Source: Anagrus nilaparvatae
Lineage: Eukaryota; Arthropoda; Insecta; Hymenoptera; Mymaridae
Direction of reading: 5' to 3'
Assembly (NCBI GenBank): GCA_022575985.1
Contig: JAKSXM010000040.1
Coordinates: forward strand, 13,782,001-13,846,000
DNA: 64,000 bases
A program made the translations under genes and the position numbers. Shown here one piece after another: positions 1 to 11,215 of this stretch. Under the pieces are notes generated by a model that did not search any database, was not told the DNA's origin, and saw only the letters and a list, made by a program, of their open reading frames with translations. How positions within the stretch are numbered: position 1 is the stretch's first letter; every line of letters starts with the position of its first letter.

Positions 1-434
1 TAGTAATACTAATTTACGGATTACAGGCTAAGGATCAGGTTTTACATTAAAAAAAAAATTAAACAACCTGAAAGGGTTGCATAATTTAGAATTAGGGATA
101 AAGAATAATTACTATTTCGGGATTTTGAATAATTCAAGTTTAGGGACGAAGAAAAGTTTCTATTTATGGATTTAGAGAAATGAAGTTTTAGGGACCAAGA
201 ATAATTACTATGTAGGAACTTAGAATAGTTTAAGTTTAGGGACGTAGAATTATTTTGCTTTATGGACTTATAGTATTTTAAATTTAAAGACGAAGAATAA
301 TTTCTATTTAGGCATTAGGAATAATTCAGGTTTAGTGACTAAGAATTATTTTTATTTAGCTATTTGGAATAAATAAAGTATAGGGATAAAGAATAATTTC
401 TACTAAGAGAATTAGAATAATGGCGGTTTAGGGG
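1..434. repeat. 48-bp AT-rich satellite array, left part
   Basis: Degenerate tandem copies with the core GGGACGAAGAATAATTTCTA recur at about 96, 143, 192, 239, 286, 335 and 384, a period close to 48 bp. The array runs off the left edge and resumes at 1700 in the same orientation with the same unit variants (for example the GCTTTAGGAACTTATAGTA variant), so the two blocks were one array before the MITE at 435-1699 inserted. No coding content. Confidence 0.8.
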
Positions 435-1699
435 TTAAGGGTACCGTCTCCTAGTTTTGAGTAAAAATAACGTTTTTTTTTCTGATTAGTTTTCTCGAAA
501 AGTTTATTGAATAATAAAAAGATTTTTTTACAGCGATTATATACACTTATAATAAATACAAAAAAAATTTAATTTTTTATTTTCTCTTTTTTAACATATG
601 ATGAGATGGTGCCAAAGTTGGTGTCTAAAAAAAAAGTTCCAAATTGGCCCACATCATAACATGTTTAAAACGGTCTTTAGTAAAAAAAACACCATAAAGA
701 ACACGAGTTTTTGCAAATCTTAACCTAAAATCAATGAAAAATATTTAGAATAGAATATAGAATAATAGAATATATTTATAATCTTTTTATTTTTTATAGT
801 AATTACTCACATTTTTTAATTCTTTTTATTTACAAATAAATGTTACATAAAAAACATGTTTCTGCAACGTTCTTTGCAGGTAAAAATATTTTTATTTGAT
901 AAACACATTGCCGACACTATTTTTGGGTCAAAAACACGGTTTTTTTATGTTGCATTCATTTATACATGGAAAATAGTAAAGTATATGAATAAATTATTTC
1001 ATTTGGAGCAAAAATAATAAAATTTTTGAGTTACCAGAAGTGGAAAAAAAATTCGCGCGCTGTGTCCACTATGACGATTTTATGACGATTTCGGACTCGG
1101 TCCAACTTTGCACCCACGATACGTCTAAACGGCTAAACCAAAACTAACGCTACTTATCAGGTGTTCATAAAAAGGATAAAAGTTTTTTTTGGAGGGGCAG
1201 CCAACGATCGCCCATTGCCCATATCTAAGATACAGACATGTCGAAAAAAGTAGGTTGACGAAATCGTCATAGTGGACACACGGAAGCTTAAAAAAGTTAT
1301 GAAGGTAAATAGAAAAAAGTCAAAATTTGACGTATTTTTGGCCTTAAAACGGAGGCCTAGAGACCAAAAAATCATTCGATCAGGTTCATTGTAAATAATG
1401 ATTCATAGAATTTCATAACAAATTGATTAAAAAAAAAAAAAAATTGAAATCGGACCAATAGTTTTTTTGATATCGTGTGGACCGCTTAGAAAGAGTTCGT
1501 TTTGAGAAAAACGCGTTTAAAGTGTCGTATCTTGTATTCTTGCATACTGGTAATTTTACTTTTAGGGGCTGCCGTTTTTTTATCATTCGCGGGATTCATT
1601 TAAAAAGTTTTTTCCATATTCTTGAATAATTTTTGAACACGATGAATTAAGAAAAAAAAATTGATTTTCAATTTCTTAACTTGGAGATGGTAACCTTAA
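435..1699. mobile_element. TTAA-bounded MITE in the satellite array
   Basis: The left end TTAAGGGTACCGTCTCCTAG (435-454) is matched by an inverted right end at 1680-1699 that reads TTAAGGTTACCATCTCCAAG, giving imperfect terminal repeats of about 22 bp with TTAA at both edges. TTAA target sites are typical of piggyBac-type transposases, although these ends do not start with the usual CCC. Inside, 1058-1085 and 1258-1282 form another inverted pair around TGTGTCCACTATGACGATTT. There is no transposase; short ORFs inside are not credible genes. The same satellite lies on both sides, which independently defines the insertion. Confidence 0.65.
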
Positions 1700-2115
1700 G
1701 ATTAATTTCTACTTGGAAACTTAGAATAATTCAAGTTTAAGAAAGTAGAATTATTATGCTTTAGGAACTTATAGTAATTCAGATTTAAGCACGAAGAATA
1801 ATTTCTACTTAGAAACTTAAATTATTTAAAATTAGGGACGAAGAATAATTTCAATTTACAAATTCATAGATTTATAGGACGAAAATAATTTCTACTAAGG
1901 AATATAAATAATTTAGAATTGAGGATAAAGAATAATTTCTACTTCTATTTCGTAATTTAGAAAAATTAAGGTTTTGGGACTGAGAATAATTTTTATTTAG
2001 GGACTTAGAATAATGGAGGTTTATAGAAGAAGAATAATTTCTTTTTAGGAATTTAGAATACTTCAAGGTTTGGGACGTAGAATTATTATTTTTAAGGACT
2101 TACAGTAATTAAATG
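1700..2115. repeat. 48-bp satellite array, right part
   Basis: Continuation of the array at 1-434, with unit cores at about 1739, 1787, 1835, 1877 and 1923. It fades into unstructured AT-rich sequence after about 2115; nothing further is visible up to 2460. Confidence 0.75.
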
Positions 2116-2459
2116 GTGTATATTTTTAAGATCTTCCTTTTTATATATACTTAAATTTTATAGAATTTACAATAAAACAGTATATCATGTAAAATTAAAA
2201 AAATATTGAATATTCAAAGTTTTACGTTTAAATCACTATAATTTAGGTGGAAAAGTTATTTTGTGAACAAAAAATAAGAGTCATTATTTTGATAAAATTT
2301 TGAACACAAATTTATTAATATTAATTTTAAGGCCAGTATCGAGCAATTTAACGCATCTTGATGTCATTTTCCAATAGGTATATAACTTTATTGAAGTATG
2401 CGTTATCATTTGATTACAAAGTTTTTTTTAACCTCGGAAACCCCTTGGCAATGTCGAAA

Positions 2460-2850
2460 GATTCAATTTAGATTTTTTGGTCTACCATCTTGAAAAATTT
2501 TAAAATACGTTTTGGTGAAAAAATGTAAATTAACATCCATAAAAAACTTTCTCTTAACCTCAAAACGTTACGTAGAAAGTTACTTTTTAGATTTTTTTGC
2601 TTCTCAATCTTGGAAAATCAGAAAATATGTTGCACTGGAAAAACGAAAATTTTCATTCATAAAGACGTTTTTTTTACTCGAAAACTCCCAAGTAATTTTG
2701 AAAATTCCTTTTTTAATGTTTTTTAGACCTCCATCTTGGAAAATCGGAAAATATGTTTAGGTAGAAAAACGTAAATTTTTCTTCATTATAACGTTTTTAT
2801 AAACCTCGAAAACCCCCAGGTAATGCATAAAGTTCCTTTTTTTTTAATTC
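2460..2850. repeat. CCATCTTGGAAAAT tandem array, block 1
   Basis: Three units of about 122 bp, with the conserved core CCATCTTGGAAAATCGGAAA at about 2483, 2605 and 2729. Each is followed by a TTGAAAAA-type stretch, then CTCGAAAACCCC, then AAAGTTC. The array reads open for 82 codons in one frame by chance. The same family forms the larger arrays at 29640-31190 and 50720-51990. Confidence 0.8.
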
Positions 2851-3586
2851 TGTCTAGGTTATATTTTATAATTTATACATTTATAACATGCTTTGTCCGA
2901 GCTCGTTTAATCCCATTCCTCTTAGATGTATAGATCAAGAGGTTCCCGGTTTGCCGCTGCCTTGGATAAAACTCAGGTAGTACAAATTTTTTTTGTCTTA
3001 AAATAATCTGTAAATAAATAGAAAGAATATAATTTCAGTGTTATATTTTATTACTATTTTAAGAATTACTTTTTTTTTTTTAATTTTATTCATCAAATGG
3101 CGGACGTCTGGAAAACACTTATTTATAATACATAATTCAATTAAATTTTATATGTACTGAGTTATTTATTTTATATTAGGGTTTATATGTTCCTAGAATT
3201 AGATTTTAATAGTATATTGTGAAGTAATAAAATTAGAGTTGAAATTGACCAGAAAAAGGATGTAGTTTTATTTTTATTTCTTTAAAATAAACATTTTTTT
3301 TTTAATTGCTTTATTAATTGCTTTAAGTATATTAGAAATTTAGGGGAATCTATGATTTTTAAGTTAGTTTTCTATTTTTCGTGTTCTTGAACGCATCTTT
3401 ATCTTTAAAGTTTCAATTTTTAAATTAATTAACTAATTTATTTTAAAAAATCTAACAATTGTTTCTACTGTCTGTTGTTTTTTGGTGTAAAATATTATTT
3501 AAATTTCAATTAAATAAAGTGCGCTTTGAAAATTTTATTTTTAATATATAAGTATTTAACATTATTTTTATAATATTTTTTATACG
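2851..3586. other. AT-rich spacer, nothing recognised
   Basis: Low-complexity AT-rich sequence. There is one GC-richer island (2895-2975, around CTGCCTTGGATAAAACTCAG) without coding potential or repeats elsewhere in the window. Confidence 0.5.
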
Positions 3587-3772
3587 ATGAATATTAAACA
3601 ATCCGGATTTTATATTAGAAATAGAAAAGAAAAAAACTTTTTTAAAAACTTTTTTAAAAAAGTTTTTATTAAAAAAAAATTGTGATAGTTCTGTGCCTAA
3701 TTCTGTGCCTAATAAAATAAATATTTTAAAAAAAGCGAACAAAAATTTTAGCAATGAAGAACAGTTTAATAA
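3587..3772 (+). pseudogene. Candidate first exon of the hAT transposase
   Basis: From an ATG at 3587 the frame reads MNIKQSGFYIRNRKEK, resembling the KxSGAxxRKRRKEK start of hAT transposases of the ZMYM/DUF4371 group. The frame is lost in an A-run near 3672. In the next frame it continues as SSVPNSVPNKINILKK and NFSNEEQFNKK, ending at a possible splice donor GTGAGT at 3773. The downstream exons lie at 3876-3959, 7778-7861 and 9997 onward, all on the plus strand and in the right order. The assignment rests on the short N-terminal motif and exon order, so it is tentative. Confidence 0.4.
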
Positions 3773-3875
3773 AAAAGTGAGTGTAAAAATGTATAATTTT
3801 ATTAGCTATAATTTATTTGTTTTTTCAATTCGATACTTATAATTAAAAATTTTATTTTTCTTAAATTTGGGTTAG

Positions 3876-3959
3876 ATTAATGATTCAAGTAATTATAAAC
3901 GAAAACTCGATGTTTATCAATAAACGAAATGTGTCGAAGAAACTCGTGTAATTTCAGAG
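3876..3959 (+). pseudogene. Candidate second exon of the hAT transposase
   Basis: A short stretch between a splice acceptor (GGGTTAG ending at 3875) and a donor (GAG/GTAAAT at 3959/3960). It encodes SSNYKRKLDVYQ, an in-frame stop, then CVEETRVISE. Low-complexity acidic/serine linkers of this sort sit between the N-terminus and the TTF zinc finger in hAT proteins. No strong motif; supported mainly by splice sites and position. Confidence 0.3.
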
Positions 3960-4291
3960 GTAAATCGAAAATTTAAATTATTTATAGTGCAAATTTATTA
4001 ATAGTATTTTTATCTTAAAAATTAGTAAATTCCAGTTGTCTTAATATATAAAAATTATAAAAGAATGCAATCACTTTATTAAATATAGCCAAGACCAAAG
4101 CATACTAACTTTTATATCTTTGGCCGCTGGTTCTGGAAAAAGTTACAGGTCCACAAAGTTGGCCAATTTTTCAGGAAAAAAAGTGAAAGTATGACAGCCC
4201 GGAATAGCCTAGATTTTTAAATTAGACCAAAACATAGTCAGTTTATTTATGAGATTTTTTGGTACCCGGGTTCTGAACGAGTATGTCGGTA

Positions 4292-7278
4292 CATCAAAGT
4301 TCCGTCGTTTACCCGCGCTTTTTTTAATTTGTTTGAAATAAAAAAATTTACAAGGGATCAATTTTATTGTCAGAATCTCTTAATTTTAGCGTTCATATTA
4401 CGCACAGTGGCGAAAAAGCAACATTTTTGATCAAACGACAGTTCCCAGGACTAGTAACATTGAAAATGAATGATTTTTTTTTTTAAATCATCCGTAGGAA
4501 ATTGCCTTTAATTTTATCAGGCCAAAATTTTAAATTTGATAAATCCAAGATGGCAGATTCAATATGGCGGCTAAAAAATTGTTGTAAAAATCAATAATTT
4601 GCCAAATAATTAGTAAAAATGATTAGGAAAGGTATTTAATGATCATTATTATTAAAAATTAACCCTCAAATTACTAAAATTAAATTAAAATTCAAATTTT
4701 CGTTAATAAACATTCAATATGGCGTATCCAATATGGCGGATACAATATGGCGGCCTTAAGTTTCGTTCTTAGATACATATTAAGACATGTTTGATTTTTT
4801 GAGGGGTAACTTAAATTGAATAGACTATTGTTGAATTACTGAATTAAATAATTTTAAAAAAAAGATGGCGGATTCAATATGGCGGATATAAAACTTTATA
4901 AAAAATAAAAGTTTCTTAAAAAAGTGATACGAGATTATTAGCTAATAGTTTTATTGCTTTCTATTATCTCTATGAAGCTTAAACTTATTCAATATTTAAT
5001 TCAGAAATGTGTAAAACAAGATGGCAGCATCAAAATGGCGAAAAGATTAGTAAGAAGCATTAGGAGGTAACTAATTTAAAAAAAAATTTTAATTAGGGGT
5101 TTTTGAGTATGGTCAGCGAATATTTGACTTATTATGCTTAGATTATTATGCTTCTATTAAATTAATCCTTAAAAAATTTCTTATTTAGAAAATCAGAGAA
5201 TGCGTTTTCAATTAAGGCGTGTAATATTTCGTTTTGAAAAAATAAAGTAAGCCGATTAATTTTATGAACATTTACTTTTTAGTTGAATTGTTTAATTCTT
5301 ATTGTGAGAAGGACAATTTTAGTCATTCTTTTTGTAAAGTAATTTATATCTACAATGTTAGATTGGATTTGAAACATTTGATTCTGTGGTATTGTAAAAT
5401 TTTGTGTTGTTTGTGTAATATTATTTTATATTACACTTATTACACTTATAGTTTTTACATTTATTACACTTATGGTCAAGAATTTATCATGTTTTTAAAA
5501 AATAAATTTATTTGTTACTCCAGTTAAAATACGGTTTCTATGGTATTGTTAGTAGCAACCACCAGATTTGATATCGTATACATTTTTTGGTTTGTTTATC
5601 CAAATTATTCAGGTTATTTTGTAAAGAAATACGGAATCACCTTTAAATTAGCAAAAACTACCCCCAAAACGGAGTAATTTTATATTTCAACTTACTTTGA
5701 GTGCCCAAATTTGGTATATATCACCCTCAAATTAGCTAAAACTGCCACCAGCAATATGTTTATATGTTATTTTTGCACTTTGAGCATCCAGATTTGGTCT
5801 ATAAATTTTAAGGTTAAAATTTTAATCTATAATTTTTTGAGGGGTAAGTTGAATTAAATAATTTAAAAAAAAAGATGGCCGATATAAAACTTCATCAAAA
5901 AAATAGTAGTTTTTGAGTATGGTAAGCGAATATTTGACTCAAAATATATTATAATTGGGTTATGATGCTTGTATTTAATTAGTTCTTATTTATAAACTTC
6001 AAGATATAGTGTGCAAAATTTTGTTTTTAAAATAATAAGCAAAAAATCTGGTTTCACTAAGATTTATTATATTAAATTAGTTTATTTTTTTATTTTAAAT
6101 CAAAGAAAAATTTTGTTGGTAATCTATCATATTTTAATTTGTATTTTTATAAAACCGCAATTTGATAGAACAGTCAAAAAAACAGAAAATTAATAAAAAT
6201 TATATAAGGTAAATAATGTTTTTTATTTAAATAATTATTTTAAACATTTTTTTTAACATACAAAGTTATTTTAAATAAAAAAAAGTATAAAACTGCATTT
6301 ATTTAAAGAATAAAATTAATTAAAACAACAAAACAAAATAAAATTAATTATAATATTTATGTAATAAATAACAAGTAAATTTTTTTGCATAACTATTTAA
6401 TTATAGTGATAATTTCGGTAGTCTAATTACTACCCTCTTCAAACCAAATACCAATAAAAATGTCAATTCTTAATCTGCATATGTAAAAAACTCTACATGT
6501 TATTTATATTATAATAAGGTAAAAAATTGAAAAAAATTTGAATGTATAAGTAATAAAAATTTGTTATTTTTTATTAAAATATTTTATTTTTTTGTACTTT
6601 AGTTTGAAGAGACATGTTTGAAATCAAACATGTCTCAATATGTATCTAAGAACGAAACTTAAGGCCGCCATATTGGATCCGCCATATTGAAATTTTGAAA
6701 AATAAAAAATTAGTATCATATGCAGATTCAGCTTAGGCTCAAAAACCCTTTTAGTAATAAATCATTTTAAAAGTTTAGTAACTTTATGTTCATTTTTACA
6801 AAGACTTCTACCATATTGTTTCCGACATATTTATTAACGAAAATTTGAATTTGAATTTAATTTTGGTAATTTGAGGGTTAATTTTAATAATAATAATGGT
6901 ATTTAATAATAATGATCATTAAATACCTTTCCTAATCATTTTCACTAATTATTTGGTAAATTATTGATTTTTACAACAATTTTTTAGCCGCCATATTGAA
7001 TCTGCCATCTTGGATTTATCAAATTTAAAATTTTGGCTCGATAAAATTAAAGGCAATTTCCTAAGGATGATTTTTAAAAAAAAATCATTCATTTTCAATG
7101 TTACTAGTCCTGGGAACTGTCGTTTGATCAAAAATGTTGCTTTTTGCGCCACTGTGTTACGGAGGAAAATTATATATTTATCGCTACCATGAGATTGTGA
7201 CTGTAAAATTGATCCCTTGTAAATTTTGTTATTTCAAAGTATATAAAAAAGGCGCGCGTAAACGGCGGAACTTTGATG
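4292..7278. mobile_element. 3-kb inverted-repeat (foldback) element
   Basis: The arms 4292-4800 and 6610-7278 are long, diverged inverted copies. Examples: ACAAGGGATCAATTTTATTG near 4351 pairs with CAATTTTGATCCCTTGT-type sequence near 7205, and the CAGTTCCCAGGACTAGTAAC block near 4439 pairs with GTTACTAGTCCTGGGAACTG near 7100. The arms contain repeated ATGGCGGAT motifs. The interior (4800-6610) is AT-rich with more ATGGCGG sites (4864, 4879, 5033, 5874) and no transposase, so this is non-autonomous. It lies in what would be an intron of the hAT gene. No clear target duplication was found. Confidence 0.65.
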
Positions 7279-7458
7279 GCAGATTTTTACTTTTTAAACT
7301 TAAAATTGTTTTTTTACCGTAAAGAATTTTTTCATTATTTAAATCATTATTTAAAAATAAAATTTTTTAATATTATAGATTAATATGATTTTATAATTTG
7401 ATTGCATGTTTTATGATAAGAAATCTAAAAATTATTCTTTGTTTGAACATTTAGTCTA

Positions 7459-7706
7459 GTCGCCAGCCATACTAATCACGCCCAAAAATAAAAAAAATAT
7501 ATTTCCTTTTCCGAGGATAAAAATAGGTGGTATTTATGTTTTTTGAACCGCTGAACACGAACCCGGGGTCCGTTTTGTGAATTTCGTAATCAACTTTTTT
7601 TTATTAATAAATTATTGCAAAAATGACCAAAAAACATAAATACCACCTATTTTTATCCTCGAAAAAAGATATTAAATTTTTGGGCGTGATTAATATGGCT
7701 GACGCC
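7459..7706. mobile_element. 248-bp palindromic MITE
   Basis: Two arms of about 85 bp are near-perfect inverted copies. The left arm includes CAGCCATACTAATCACGCCC and GGATAAAAATAGGTGGTATT. The right arm has the complements AATACCACCTATTTTTATCC and GGGCGTGATTAATATGGCTG. The loop (about 7545-7620) is unrelated. The transcript would fold into one long hairpin. No coding content. Confidence 0.75.
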
Positions 7707-7777
7707 TGTATTATTTTGCTAAAATAAAATTGACTATTAAAATCTTAAAGTCGCATAATTTTTTTATGTAATTGTTG

Positions 7778-7861
7778 TTTGAAGAAACAAGTGATTCCAA
7801 ACAAATTAATAATATCCAAGTAGTTAACAAAGCCCAAGAAACTAGAGATATCTTATTGCAG
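7778..7861 (+). pseudogene. Candidate third exon of the hAT transposase
   Basis: An open stretch encoding EETSDSKQINNIQVVNKAQE then TRDILLQ, ending in a consensus donor CAG/GTAAAT at 7861/7862. The acidic, Q/N-rich linker and the ordered position 2.1 kb before the exon at 9997 suggest it belongs to the same transposase. No independent domain evidence. Confidence 0.4.
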
Positions 7862-8545
7862 GTAAATAATTTTTTTTTTTTTTAAATATTTAAATTATTT
7901 TTTTTCGATTTTTAATTTTAAAAGAAGGAACGGTTGGATTTTTTTTATTAAATATCCTATAATCTGTACATTTTTATACGGTAAAATTATAAGTATACAC
8001 GTAAAAAGAATATAAGACAAACTAAACGTATTACGTTACTGAAATATGATTAGTATTGTAAGTTTGTTAAATGGAAAGATTAAACGTTGAATTGTCAAAT
8101 AAAAACATTAGACCAACAAATACTTTGTTGATTCAAGCAAAATTAAAATCGTTAAGTTAATCACTTAAATCTTTGTTGAATCAACATAGTGTTAGATAAA
8201 CCAACAACCTACCACATTAATATGATTAATTTTTATAGTTAGGTCAATGCTTTTTCTTTTATATTAAAATATTTATTCATTCTTTCTCTTTTTATCCTTT
8301 TATGTATTTAAAACCGCGGCCGGCGACAAGTCGAAACCTGTTCTTCAGCAGCGCGCTTTTGTTTATATTATTATTCATTATTATTATAATAAAGAAATGG
8401 ATTTTCCTAAAAATTATTTATGATAGTTTTAACTATTATTTTTAAATAATATGCATTTCGCTGGGTATGCATAATTTACTCTGCATATAATTTCGAAAAT
8501 TATTATCTGTAACATATAGTACTTAAAATTTTTTTATTAAATACA

Positions 8546-8620
8546 ACTGTCCTGTTAGCAGAATGGATAATCACGCTGTCTCGGAAGCCGGCGGACTCAG
8601 TTCGATCCCAGTAGCAGTCA
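8546..8620 (+). pseudogene. Degenerate tRNA-Arg-like sequence
   Basis: An A-box-like TTAGCAGAATGGATAATC and a B-box-like AGTTCGATCCCAG have normal tRNA spacing. The 5' ACTG and 3' CAGT can pair as an acceptor stem, and the loop CTCGGAA would place anticodon CGG (Arg). Pairing in the anticodon and T stems is broken at several positions and no clean cloverleaf forms. It is therefore a pseudogene or the head of a tRNA-derived SINE. T-rich sequence (AATTTTT) follows directly, as a Pol III terminator would. Confidence 0.6.
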
Positions 8621-8689
8621 AAATTTTTCTTCGGTTTTTTTTAACAGATTTTAAATTAATAAATATATAAGTACATAAATAAATATAAA

Positions 8690-8815
8690 AAAAATAATTA
8701 ACAAAAAAAAAAATTATTAATAAAAAAAAATACCCTAAATAAATATAAAAAAAATAATTATCAAAAATAAATAATCAATAGAAAAAAAAAAAAAAAAAAA
8801 TAATAAAAAAATAAT
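8690..8815. repeat. A-rich low-complexity run
   Basis: Poly-A and AATAAATATAAAAAA tandem microsatellite, consistent with the A-rich tail region of a retroposed or SINE-like insertion beginning at the tRNA-like head. Confidence 0.7.
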
Positions 8816-8944
8816 TTTTTTTAAACAAAATTTTCACACTGTTTGAATCAACTAAGTAACTATGACAATTCAACAAATACTTTGTTGGTATATTTCAACA
8901 AAGTTATTTGTCAATACAACTTAGAATTTTTTTCCGTGTATTAT

Positions 8945-9562
8945 TAAAAATATAAACTTTAAGGACCTACGTCAAGTATCTACCAGTACCCGTAAAATAT
9001 CAGGACTTAAAAATTTTTTTTTTTTAAATTTTAGTACAATTTCAATAAAAAAAGCTCAAAAACTCTCATAAATGATATATTTCATAATAGCCATAAAACA
9101 TCCAAAATAATAAAAATTTTTTTCCCAATATTTTGAGGGTGCGACAAAATAATTCATTTTTAAGAGTTTTTAATACATATTTTGTAAAAAATTGCATTAA
9201 AATTAAAAAAAAAAAATGACTCAATATTCCGTGGGTGCTAGTACAAACCCGGCGCGGGTACTTTAACGTTAATATTAAAAATACCCTTTGGTAAAAAAAG
9301 CTTTTTGATAAAATAAAAAATAAGAATTTACTCTTTTCAAAAATTTCTAAAAAGACAAAATTTAGCCTTTTTCAACATTAAATGATATTCTCCCATTAAA
9401 AAAAAAAAATATTATTGTAATTAACTAAAAGCATTTTTTAAAATTTTTAGCAATTTTTCATGTATGTTTGTAGAAATTATTAGCCTTAAAATATTCAAGT
9501 GTAACGAAACATTTAAAAGGGGTTGATGGTATAAGAAATAAATATTTAAATAAAAATTTAGA
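8945..9562. other. AT-rich spacer
   Basis: No coding, RNA or mobile-element signature recognised. It includes one GC-bearing stretch (GTGCTAGTACAAACCCGGCG near 9234). Confidence 0.4.
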
Positions 9563-9996
9563 GTTCCTACTCTCATAATTAAATTGGAAAAAACGTGCTG
9601 TATATGGGTAACCAATTTTTCCAAGTGTTCTTTTTTGCTATTCAAAAATAAAAATCTACGTTAAATCTATGTTAAATTCAACAGAAAATTTATATATTTA
9701 TTTAAATTATATATTTTAAACTTTAATAAATTAAAAATCTAAAATTTGATATTTTAATTGCAGAAAAATCCTGAAATCCTGATAAAATTTAATGTTCCTA
9801 CTCTCATAATTAAATTGGAAAAAACGTGCTGTATATGGATTACTAATTTTTCCAAGTATTATTTTTTTTGCTATTCAAAAATAAAAATCTACGTTAAATC
9901 TATGTTAAATTCAATAGAAAATTTATAAATTTATTTAAATTATATATTTTAAACTTTAATAAATTAAAAATCTAAAATTTGATATTTTAATTGCAG
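9563..9996 (+). repeat. 232-bp tandem duplication carrying a 3' splice site
   Basis: The segment from GTTCCTACTCTCATAATTAA (9563) to the intron end TTTTAATTGCAG (about 9763) is repeated from 9794 to 9996 with a few substitutions. Each copy ends in the same polypyrimidine/CAG acceptor followed by AAAAATCCT. The downstream copy joins the long hAT coding exon; the upstream copy runs into only a few codons. The duplication therefore created two alternative acceptors. Confidence 0.8.
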
Positions 9997-11201
9997 AAAA
10001 ATCCTTATATCAGTCCTCCGGTTAGTAAGAAACCGAAAAAATTAGACATTTTTTTTGCCCCAAAGCAAGTCAGTGAAACTTGTACGCTTCCAGAAGAAAG
10101 TAGCCATAAAATTAATAAAGCCTTTGAATCAATTGACGATGTAAAGTTTTCGGAAAAGAGCAGTGAAATTATTGAAAAATTGAATAAAACAGTGAATGAA
10201 AACCAAAAGAAATCTCCTAAAATACAATATGATATTGGAAATTACATAGATAATGAATACATCGATGATTTCACAAAACAAAATTTAATTTTGAACCCAT
10301 TTAGACCGGACAAAAATTTCGATTTTCCGTATCCTATTCATGAAAAAAATGGTAAATTAGAAAAGCGAAAAGCCAGTCATAAGCATTAAGATTTATATGA
10401 ATGGCTCGTATATTCTGATGATAAAAAGGGCTATTTTTGCAAATATTGTCCTCTTTTTGTTAATAATCACTTAGGAGGTTATCAGAAAAATGTAAAATTA
10501 AATTCACTTGTTAAAGTTCCTTTAATAAAATTTGCTAAGCTTTTGGGTAAAAAAGGTAAACTTATAAAACATGAACAGAACAAGTATCACAAAGATGCAG
10601 TTACAGCTGCAAAAAACTTTCTTCATAACATAAACTCAAGTGACAATTCTGTTATAAATAAACTGCATGAGCAAAATGCGGATGAAGTAAAAGATAATCG
10701 TTCATATCTTAAAACGATCATAGAAACTGTTATACTGCTTGGGCGAAATAATATTTCTTTTCGAGGACGCTCAGACTCAGGGAAACTTATACAAATGGAT
10801 GAAACAACAAATGATGGAAATTTTCGAGCTATTTTAAGGTATCGTGATGAGGCGAATGACAATTTTAAGCAGCAATTTATACGTGCATCAAAAAGGGCTA
10901 CTTATACTAGTAGTACAACGCAGAATGAATTGATTGAACTGTGTGGTAATCAAATAGTTTCGTTTATAATCGCGAAAATTCAATCTGCGAAGTTTTACTG
11001 TATTATGTTTGATGAAACGACTGGAGTTTCAAACATTGCGCAACATACCCTCATAATATGGTATACGGATGGAAAGGCAGTTTTTCGTTTATAAAATTTA
11101 TTGATATTCGAGCGGAAAAGAAAAAAGAAGAAGAGCAAGCAGATGAGAGCTCAGATAATCTTAATGCTTAACCGAAAATAACAGTTATGCAATTAGGCAA
11201 A
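9997..11201 (+). pseudogene. hAT transposase, N-terminal half (ZMYM/DUF4371 type)
   Basis: The exon starts right after the CAG acceptor at 9994-9996 and reads KNPYISPPVSKKPKKLDIFF. A TTF-type zinc finger follows (GYFCKYCPLF near 10430, then KYHKDAV near 10585). The start of the RNase H-like transposase fold is at FDETTG, whose first Asp codon at 11011 is the expected first catalytic acid. Family role: cut-and-paste transposition. It is broken: TAA at 10387 with the same frame continuing, a frameshift near 11088 just before IDIRAEKKKEEE, another stop near 11169, and interruption by the Penelope element at 11216. The C-terminal half is at 15298-16567. Order of domains and the target duplication make the assignment firm. 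Confidence 0.85.
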
Positions 11202-11215
11202 ATTGTTCTTAATGA
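11202..11215. repeat. 14-bp target site duplication, left copy
   Basis: ATTGTTCTTAATGA here is repeated exactly at 15284-15297. It brackets the Penelope-like element inside the hAT coding sequence; removing one copy plus the element restores the reading order of the transposase. Confidence 0.85.

Larger units (their letters stand above)
7996..8940. mobile_element. TA-flanked non-autonomous element
   Basis: The left end TACACGTAAAAAGAATA (7996) and the inverted right end near 8940 (TACACGGAAAAAAATTCTA on the minus strand) are similar short terminal repeats flanked by TA, as in Tc1/mariner-type insertions. Sub-terminal segments CCAACAAATACTTTGTTG (8113) and CAACAAATACTTTGTTGGTA (8872) are related palindromic blocks. 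The interior holds a tRNA-like pseudogene and a long A/AT run (8690-8815). The element itself is less certain than the palindromes. Confidence 0.45.

Noticed and set aside
1..434. 48-bp regular repeats as a CRISPR array
   Set aside because: Whole units repeat and drift; there are no unique spacers, no cas genes, and the context is eukaryotic.
5264..5527. 87-codon plus-strand frame as a small membrane protein
   Set aside because: Composition (F, I, Y, L, N) is what AT-rich DNA gives by chance; it lies inside a non-autonomous inverted-repeat element and has no family features.
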